A DNA stretch of 13,695 nt, taken from assembly GCA_903901395.1 (NCBI GenBank), contig CAIUQW010000286.1, forward strand, positions 1-13,695, given 5' to 3'. Shown one piece after another: positions 1 through 6,199 of this stretch. Both the position numbers and the translations under genes were made by a program. Numbering within the stretch: the first letter of the stretch is position 1; each line of letters begins with the position of its first letter. The notes below the pieces were generated by a model. It was not told where the DNA came from. It did no database searches and saw nothing but the letters and a program-made list of their open reading frames with translations. The stretch comes from an uncultured Chlorobiales bacterium (GTDB lineage: Bacteria > Bacteroidota > Chlorobiia > Chlorobiales > Chlorobiaceae).

Positions 1-1
1 G

Positions 2-253
2 CTGTCGGGCGGCCAGACGCAGCGCGTGGCCATCGCGCGGGCGCTGGTGAACCACCCGTCGATCATCCTCGCCGACGAACCCACCGGCAACCTCGACACG
101 GCCACCAGCCACGACATCATGGAGATTTTCAGCAAACTCTCCGACGCGGGCAACACGATCATCCTCATCACCCACGAAGAGGACATCGCCCGCTTCACCC
201 GCCGGATCATCCGCCTGCGGGATGGGAGGATCGAAAGCGACTCCGCGCCATGA
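2..253 (+). CDS. ABC transporter ATP-binding protein, C-terminal part (MacB/LolD type)
   Basis: Only the last 83 codons are visible; the gene begins before the window. The reading frame opens on the ABC signature [10 protein letters not shown], followed by a Walker B segment (IILADEPTG), the D-loop (NLD) and the H-switch histidine in ILITHE. Length and motif wording fit the small ATPases that pair with MacB/LolCE-type permeases. The stop codon overlaps the start of the next gene (ATGA at 250-253), so translation is probably coupled. The protein would sit on the cytoplasmic face and hydrolyse ATP for the two permeases encoded just downstream. The substrate (lipoprotein, antibiotic, peptide or other) cannot be read from the sequence. 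Confidence 0.93.
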   Translation: MSGGQTQRVAIARALVNHPSIILADEPTGNLDTATSHDIMEIFSKLSDAGNTIILITHEEDIARFTRRIIRLRDGRIESDSAP

Positions 254-1515
254 ACGCCTCCCTCCAACAGTTCCGGTACGAGACGGCCGAGAGTATGAAC
301 ATTGCCGTGCAGCAGATTCGGACCAACAAGATTCGCTCGTTTCTGACGGCGCTTGGCGTGATTATCGGCATCGTGGCGATTACCATGATGGGCACAGCGA
401 TCAACGGCATCGACCGCGGTTTCGACAAGAGCCTCGCTATGCTTGGCTACGACGTGATTTATGTGCAGAAGGGATCGTGGAGCACGATGGGTTCGTGGTG
501 GCGCTTCCGGAACCGGCCCGACATCGAGACGCGCTACGCAGCCGAGATCAACCGGATCATTGAAAAAGAGCCGAACTCGCAACTGATCGTGGCCGTGCCG
601 CAGATGTCCACCATCCAGGCGGACGCTCGCTACCGCGACCGCGAGATTCTGCAAATCTTCGCGCTTGGCACCAACCACGACTACCCGCTCACGGCCTCGG
701 GCGACCTCTCGGCGGGGCGCTTCTTCACGGCGCAGGAGTCGGCGGCGGGCGACGCGGTCTGCGTGATTGGAGACGACATCGCCACGGGGTTGTTCCCGGA
801 CGGACGCGCGGTCGGCAAGCTGCTCCGCCTGAAAAACCACAACGTTCAGGTGGTCGGCATTTTCAAAAAGCAGGGCAAGTTCCTGGGACTTTTCAGCTTC
901 GACAATCAGCTCATCATGCCACTCGGCGCGTTCACGAAGGTTTACGGCAAAACCTCGATGGTGACGATCAGGGTCAAGGTGAAGGATGAAAAGCGGATTC
1001 CCGAGGCCACGGAGGAGCTGACCGGGCTGATGCGGCGCATCCGGCGGCTGCCTCCCGGCAAGGCGGATGACTTCGGCATCAACGAGCAGCAGGCCTTCAA
1101 GAGCCAGCTCGACCCGATCAAGAACGGCATCGCCATCGCGGGCATCTTCATCACCGGCATGTCGCTTTTCGTCGGGGCGATCGGCATCATGAACATCACC
1201 TTTGTGAGCGTCAAGGAGCGCACCCGCGAAATCGGTCTGCGCAAAGCGCTCGGCGCCCGGAGGCGGACGATCCTCATGCAATTCCTGATCGAATCGGTGA
1301 TGATCTGCCTCGTCGGCGGTGTTATCGGCCTCGCCACGGCGCTCTCGATCACCGTGCTCATCCAGACGCTGCTGCCGGACTTTCCCGTCAGCTTTTCGCC
1401 GATGCTGGTGCTGGCGAGCCTCGTGGTGTCGGTGGCGACCGGCATCATTTCGGGTCTCGCTCCGGCGATTTCAGCATCGCGGCTCGATCCAGCCGTTTCA
1501 CTCAGATACGAATAG
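250..1515 (+). CDS. MacB/FtsX-type ABC transporter permease, first of two
   Basis: This 421-residue inner-membrane protein has the MacB layout. One N-terminal transmembrane segment (about residues 28-48) is followed by a large periplasmic MacB_PCD-like domain (about 50-280) and an FtsX-type domain with three C-terminal helices (about 292-316, 342-368 and 384-408). The conserved cytoplasmic loop [14 protein letters not shown], which contacts the ATPase, follows the second helix. The ATG at 250 overlaps the preceding stop by four bases, which fixes the start better than the internal Met16. The next permease gene begins three bases after the stop, so the three genes form one operon. It most likely works in mechanotransmission-type export or lipoprotein handling; the substrate is unknown. 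Confidence 0.92.
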   Translation: MNASLQQFRYETAESMNIAVQQIRTNKIRSFLTALGVIIGIVAITMMGTAINGIDRGFDKSLAMLGYDVIYVQKGSWSTMGSWWRFRNRPDIETRYAAEINRIIEKEPNSQLIVAVPQMSTIQADARYRDREILQIFALGTNHDYPLTASGDLSAGRFFTAQESAAGDAVCVIGDDIATGLFPDGRAVGKLLRLKNHNVQVVGIFKKQGKFLGLFSFDNQLIMPLGAFTKVYGKTSMVTIRVKVKDEKRIPEATEELTGLMRRIRRLPPGKADDFGINEQQAFKSQLDPIKNGIAIAGIFITGMSLFVGAIGIMNITFVSVKERTREIGLRKALGARRRTILMQFLIESVMICLVGGVIGLATALSITVLIQTLLPDFPVSFSPMLVLASLVVSVATGIISGLAPAISASRLDPAVSLRYE

Positions 1516-1517
1516 CC

Positions 1518-2762
<1,245 letters not shown>

Positions 2763-2791
2763 AACTGCATCCCGCAGCATTGACCAGAGAG

Positions 2792-2811
2792 GCGAAACCC
2801 GGCGGTTTTGC
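2792..2811 (+). terminator. Possible weak terminator hairpin after the ABC operon
   Basis: An 8-bp stem (GCGAAACC paired with GGTTTTGC, one G-T pair) closes a four-base loop 30 bases after the second permease gene. No run of T follows, so it is not a classic intrinsic terminator and may only stabilise the 3' end of the transcript. Confidence 0.3.
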
Positions 2812-2833
2812 TCCGAACCATTTAATTGTTTTA

Positions 2834-2847
2834 TACATTTGAATGTA
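2834..2847. promoter_or_regulatory. Palindrome in the upstream region of the OmpA-family gene
   Basis: TACATT and AATGTA form a perfect 6-bp inverted repeat around a central TG. It overlaps a TATACA hexamer at 2832-2837 that could serve as a -10 element. The only -35-like match (TTGCTC at 2808-2813, 18-base spacer) is poor. It is reported as a candidate operator or promoter only because it lies in the AT-rich gap just upstream of 2940. Confidence 0.25.
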
Positions 2848-2939
2848 AACATGTACAGATTTTCCGGTGAGTGGCGGATGCACATCTTTGCCTGTACCTC
2901 CAACCCGGCATGCTTTCCAAACACAAAACCATAATTACG

Positions 2940-3629
2940 ATGAACACCATGCAGAAACTTGCAAAGCCAGCAGCCTTCGTCCTGCTCTTTTCTACAGCGG
3001 CGCTTACCACCGGATGCGAATCATCAACAAACGCCGGGCGCGGCGCTGGTTACGGTGCAACGGCGGGCGGAGTTATCGGCGGCATCATTGGCAGTCAAAC
3101 CGGCAGTTGGGCAAAAGGCGCGCTGATCGGCGCGGTCATCGGCGGCGCGGCGGGCGCGGTGATCGGTGATTATATGGACAAACAGGCCGAGGAGATTCGT
3201 CAGGAGGTCAGAAACGCCCGCGTGGAGCGCGTCGGCGAAGGCATTCGGATCGTCTTCGATACTGGCCTGCTCTTCTCGCCCGACTCGGCCACGCTCAATG
3301 CCAACAGTCAGTACAACATCGAAAAGCTCGCCAGAATCCTGAACCGGTATGACGATACCTACGTCGTCATCGAAGGACACACCGACAGCACCGGATCGGA
3401 GGCAGCCAACCAGTCGCTCTCCGAGCGGCGCGCCGAATCGGTCGCCTCGCTGCTGAGAACCTATGGTGTCTCGGACCGCCGACTTACCGCAATCGGCTAC
3501 GGTGAAACCCGGCCGGTCGCCACCAACGAAACCGAAGTGGGCAGACGCCAGAACCGCCGCGTCGAAGTGCTGATCTACGCCAACGACGAACTGAAACGCG
3601 AGGCGGCGTCAGGCGAACTCAGACTCTGA
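2940..3629 (+). CDS. OmpA-family outer-membrane lipoprotein with glycine-zipper domain
   Basis: A 229-residue protein from the ATG at 2940. This start is preferred over in-frame codons at 2871 and 2910 because it gives a clean lipoprotein signal: Lys6/Lys9, a hydrophobic stretch at 11-23, then a lipobox-like TTGC with Cys26 as the lipidated residue. Residues 33-76 are a glycine-zipper segment (repeated GGVIGG-like turns) that can insert in or lie against the membrane. Residues about 102-220 are an OmpA C-terminal peptidoglycan-binding domain with the EGHTDSTG motif (Asp149) and LSERRAESV (Arg164), the residues expected to bind diaminopimelate. The arrangement resembles YiaD-type proteins. It probably tethers the outer membrane to the cell wall. 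No Shine-Dalgarno sequence is evident. Confidence 0.88.
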   Translation: MNTMQKLAKPAAFVLLFSTAALTTGCESSTNAGRGAGYGATAGGVIGGIIGSQTGSWAKGALIGAVIGGAAGAVIGDYMDKQAEEIRQEVRNARVERVGEGIRIVFDTGLLFSPDSATLNANSQYNIEKLARILNRYDDTYVVIEGHTDSTGSEAANQSLSERRAESVASLLRTYGVSDRRLTAIGYGETRPVATNETEVGRRQNRRVEVLIYANDELKREAASGELRL

Positions 3630-3650
3630 ACTCCAGCTTCAAACCGGTTC

Positions 3651-3791
3651 ATGGATTCAAAACTTTTTATATCTTCTCACCGTCCGGTATCGCCAATCAT
3701 TGCGGAAATACCGGACGAGCTGGATTCTTCCGGAAGTATCGATGTCATGGCGGAATCACAGCCTCCATCTGAAATTTCGATTTTAATCTGA
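3651..3791 (+). CDS. Possible small protein, 46 codons, unknown function
   Basis: An open frame runs from ATG 3651 to TGA 3789-3791, ending five bases before the start of the NTF2-like gene. The predicted product begins MDSKLFISSHRPVSPII and is acidic in its second half, with no signal peptide or membrane segment. In favour: it fills the gap between two genes almost exactly and could be translationally coupled to the next one. Against: no ribosome binding site is visible, the frame is short, and it contains a 10-bp inverted repeat that could instead mark an untranslated regulatory region. I do not recognise the protein. Confidence 0.3.
   Translation: MDSKLFISSHRPVSPIIAEIPDELDSSGSIDVMAESQPPSEISILI
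3681..3717. repeat. Perfect 10-bp inverted repeat (hairpin) after the OmpA-family gene
   Basis: CGTCCGGTAT (3681-3690) pairs perfectly with ATACCGGACG (3708-3717) across a 17-base spacer. The spacer can add three pairs (CGC 3691-3693 with GCG 3702-3704, loop of eight) and a bulge. No T run follows, so it is not a standard intrinsic terminator on the + strand. A second 10-bp perfect palindrome, CTTCCGGAAG, lies close by at 3727-3736. Either could be an mRNA structure or a protein-binding site; both fall inside the possible 46-codon frame. Confidence 0.6.
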
Positions 3792-3796
3792 CCACC

Positions 3797-4189
3797 ATGC
3801 AGTACCAGAACGCCGAAGATGTCCTTTCTGAATGGATCGCCGGAATATGCAGCGGAGCTATCGACAAGGTCGAGCAGCTCTACCATGAGCATGCGGTGCT
3901 GATCCCGACCTTTTCACCCCATACGGTCAGCACGAACGAAGGCATCCGGAACTACTTTGAGCAGCTTGCAACAAGGGACAACCTTCAGGTTCGATTATAT
4001 GAAAAATCGCTCAAGAAGCAATTTCTTGGCGAAAAAGCCTGGATACTGAGCGGTATCTACGCCTTTGAATTCGAAGTCGATCAGCTTCTTCTGACTTTTC
4101 CATCCAGATTTACATTCGCTGTAAATCTGAAGCATGAAAAGCCAATTATCCACCACCACTCGTCACAGGTGCCGCGAAACCTGTCGTGA
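3797..4189 (+). CDS. SnoaL/NTF2-like small protein (CaMKII-association-domain type)
   Basis: A 130-residue soluble protein with no signal peptide. It has the order expected of a single NTF2-like alpha+beta barrel: an N-terminal helix with a W at position 13 (EDVLSEWIAGICSG), a YHEHAVLIPTFS strand, a helix with an IRNYFEQL motif, several strands, and a C-terminal IIHHHSSQVP motif. That motif is typical of the DUF4440/CaMKII-association group often annotated as SgcJ/EcaC-like. Members bind small molecules or act as dimeric scaffolds; few have known enzymatic roles, so no reaction is assigned. The ATG at 3797 has no clear Shine-Dalgarno sequence. Base composition is lower in G+C than the ABC operon upstream (43% in the 60 bases from 3961). 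It converges on the minus-strand synthase gene. Confidence 0.75.
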   Translation: MQYQNAEDVLSEWIAGICSGAIDKVEQLYHEHAVLIPTFSPHTVSTNEGIRNYFEQLATRDNLQVRLYEKSLKKQFLGEKAWILSGIYAFEFEVDQLLLTFPSRFTFAVNLKHEKPIIHHHSSQVPRNLS

Positions 4190-4469
4190 TTTACACAAGT
4201 TCAGGCGATAAACAGGGGCGATACAGCAGGCATGCAGAGATTACGTTGCAACGAACGGGCTGACTAAGCGGAGTTAGCGGAGGCCAACCAGTATCGCCTA
4301 TAGCCCACGCACTGACGTTGTTCGTATCATTCTCAATCTGCGTCCATCAGGCGCAGTGTATTTTCAGTTGACTGAAACTCGAAAGAGAACTGCTCACGCA
4401 AAGGTATTACCGCAAATTCACAATAAAGAGATAAATTGGTTCACCCACGTATACAACTACAGTACCCGA
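4190..4469. other. Intergenic region between convergent genes, with several inverted repeats
   Basis: 280 bases with no convincing gene. Structures seen: a perfect 10-bp palindrome CGTTGCAACG (4244-4253); GGCGATAC (4217-4224) facing GTATCGCC (4291-4298); GGGCT (4257-4261) facing AGCCC (4302-4306); and a 7-bp hairpin CTGCGTC/GGCGCAG (4338-4344 with 4350-4356, one G-T pair). None is followed by a T run that would make a clear terminator for either flanking gene. The nested repeats at 4217-4306 could fold as a structured RNA or be the scar of a mobile element; neither is proven. Confidence 0.45.
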
Positions 4470-5699
4470 TCACTGAGCAGACCTGATTTTTCTCGTTGAT
4501 TTCCAGTTCCACATTCCGATTTCATCACGAACATCAGCGCAAGCATTCAGAACATAATCGAGTTCTGCCATCGTGAGATCGCTGTGTATGGAAAATCTCA
4601 TGAGGGAGCGGGTCCGCGGGGTTGCCGGAGCCATGAAGGCTGAACCGAACACATTCCTCGCTTCGAGTGCGTCACGAAGCTTCTCAGTATCGGGTTCAAG
4701 CCCGCTCAGAATCGCTACAATCTGTGATTCACTGGCAACAGAGTAGCCCAGTGAGGCCAGAGCCTCTCTGAAATATTTTGATTTTTCGTGAAGCTTTGTT
4801 CTACGCTCGTCTTCCTCGATGATAACATCGAGCGTTACATTGAATCCCGCTATTTCAAAGTCAAGGAGAGTACTACTGAAAATCGATGGTGAAGACATGA
4901 ATGGATAGTACTTTGCCAGTCTCGATGGACAAAAAATGACACCACCCCGCCCCGCAAAAGCTTTGGCAAGACTTGCCGTAATGAAGTGAACCTGATCGGT
5001 CAAACCTAACTCGCTGATCAGACCGGCCCCCTGTTTGCCGTGCGTGCCAAGAGAATGGGATTCATCGATAACCAATACGCATCCATGACGGTTGGCAACT
5101 TCAACAATATCCTTGAGAGGAGCTATTTCGCCTGAAGTACTGTAGAGCGCATCGATAGCCACTATCCCTTGACCACGCTCAATGATGAGCCGTTCCAGGT
5201 GTGATGGATCGTTATGACGAAAAGCGTATGGCGTCGCGCCTGCAATTTTGACGCCGTCCCATAGCGACATATGGGCAAAAAAATCGATATAAACCGGCAC
5301 AGAGCTATCGGCAATCACCTGTAAAAGACCGACATTGGCCGCCCAACCTGACTGACAGAGAAGACTGCTTTCAAAGCCTGTGAATAAAGCCATTCTTTTC
5401 TGAAGCAGATTCAGCGCGCTGTCTTCATGCAAAAACACTGCTGACATAAGAGGCTCCCTGTTCATGGCCGTGAGCATGTCAAGCTGTGCTTTTCGAATTC
5501 GGGGATGATTCGAGATGTTCAGATAATCGTTACTTTGTAACATGATTGAACCAGCATCTGGCAGACGGTCTCCAAGAACGAGAGGCTTTTTATTTTTTCT
5601 GGGGTTGAACATTTCGTCGTCACACTGACGAAGTTTTTTCTCGATAAAATCGGGCAAATCAGTGGAACTTGTAAACCGATGAGAATCTCCAATAGTCAT
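4470..5699 (-). CDS. cqsA: CqsA-type CAI-1 autoinducer synthase (PLP-dependent alpha-oxoamine synthase)
   Basis: This 409-residue PLP enzyme is co-linear with Vibrio cholerae CqsA (389 residues). Matches recalled by eye include LVLG then LQSNDYL (54-60), FTGFE..LL.QSGW.ANVGLLQ (106-127), [11 protein letters not shown] (137-147), [10 protein letters not shown] (186-195), [10 protein letters not shown] (212-221), TASLAKAFA (241-249), IFSSTLL (273-279) and SESQI (323-327). Lys246 is the expected PLP Schiff-base lysine (Vibrio Lys236); Asp212 and His215 should contact the cofactor. The family condenses S-adenosylmethionine with a medium-chain acyl-CoA to make the CAI-1 precursor aminoketone in the cytoplasm. 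The motifs QSGW.ANVG and FFAHMSLW, and the CqsS-like kinase next door, argue against BioF, KBL or 5-aminolevulinate synthase. The ATG at 5697-5699 gives about 12 extra N-terminal residues compared with Vibrio. No Shine-Dalgarno sequence is seen. G+C is lower than in neighbouring housekeeping genes. Confidence 0.93.
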   Translation of the reverse strand: MTIGDSHRFTSSTDLPDFIEKKLRQCDDEMFNPRKNKKPLVLGDRLPDAGSIMLQSNDYLNISNHPRIRKAQLDMLTAMNREPLMSAVFLHEDSALNLLQKRMALFTGFESSLLCQSGWAANVGLLQVIADSSVPVYIDFFAHMSLWDGVKIAGATPYAFRHNDPSHLERLIIERGQGIVAIDALYSTSGEIAPLKDIVEVANRHGCVLVIDESHSLGTHGKQGAGLISELGLTDQVHFITASLAKAFAGRGGVIFCPSRLAKYYPFMSSPSIFSSTLLDFEIAGFNVTLDVIIEEDERRTKLHEKSKYFREALASLGYSVASESQIVAILSGLEPDTEKLRDALEARNVFGSAFMAPATPRTRSLMRFSIHSDLTMAELDYVLNACADVRDEIGMWNWKSTRKIRSAQ

Positions 5700-6199
5700 A
5701 CATTATCTATTTGTAATTATGATCAATTGTAAACCTATTAAGTAGATAATAAATTTTATTAACCCGTGAGCCGAAATTGTTCATAATAAATATCAAGACA
5801 CAGTGACATCCTGATTACGAAAATATTGCAATCTTTTCGCACAAACTACTGTTCTTCAAATTTCTGATGACCTTCATCGAATCAGTATCATTTCGGCCTT
5901 GCCGATAATCAATTCAACCGGCTTGCTTAAAATTGAGATGCAATAAAAGCGTATATCATTGGAGACCAACGGGGATTCACCCCGAAGAAGTGCGAAAACC
6001 TGTAGAATCTAAGATCAAAAAATAAGGTCTGATATAAACTTCGGCGACGACATCACAAAAAACATGCCAATTTGTGAGACATCCGTCACTCCAAGAGATG
6101 ATTGGGTTTGCTGAAAAGAGCGCTTCTGATTACTTTAATATAAATGATCACACTGTCGGTGGTATCTTTTAATACAGATAATTTTCAAAAAATGTTTAG
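5700..6199. other. AT-rich divergent control region between cqsA and cqsS
   Basis: 500 bases separate the two divergent start regions and must hold both promoters. The part next to cqsA is extremely AT rich (10 G/C among the 60 bases from 5701). I see a long inverted repeat at 5702-5750, a perfect 5-bp hairpin CGGGG-ATTCA-CCCCG at 5970-5984, and the 7-mer ATGATCA both near cqsA (5719-5725) and near cqsS (6144-6150). Short open frames exist (for example ATG 6098 to TAA 6172, 24 codons) but none looks like an established gene. No promoter with two good hexamers could be picked with confidence, and no sigma-54 site was seen. Confidence 0.6.
5702..5750 (-). promoter_or_regulatory. Inverted repeat directly upstream of the cqsA start, possible operator or leader hairpin
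   Basis: ATTATCTA (5702-5709) is perfectly complementary to TAGATAAT (5743-5750); three more pairs (one G-T) extend it to 11 bp inward. The spacer contains the palindrome TGATCA (5720-5725). The inner edge lies two bases from the cqsA start codon, so the element could be a repressor site over the promoter or an mRNA hairpin that controls translation initiation. Its role is inferred from position only. Confidence 0.4.

Noticed and set aside
4232..4312. Possible integron attC-like site (palindromes with GTTAG and CTAAG words)
   Set aside because: The core GTTRRRY and RYYYAAC boxes are not properly formed, and no cassette arrangement or integrase is present.
5970..5984. Perfect hairpin CGGGG-ATTCA-CCCCG as a terminator
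   Set aside because: There is no T run on either side and it lies in a divergent promoter gap, where a terminator is not expected. It is kept only as a described structure.
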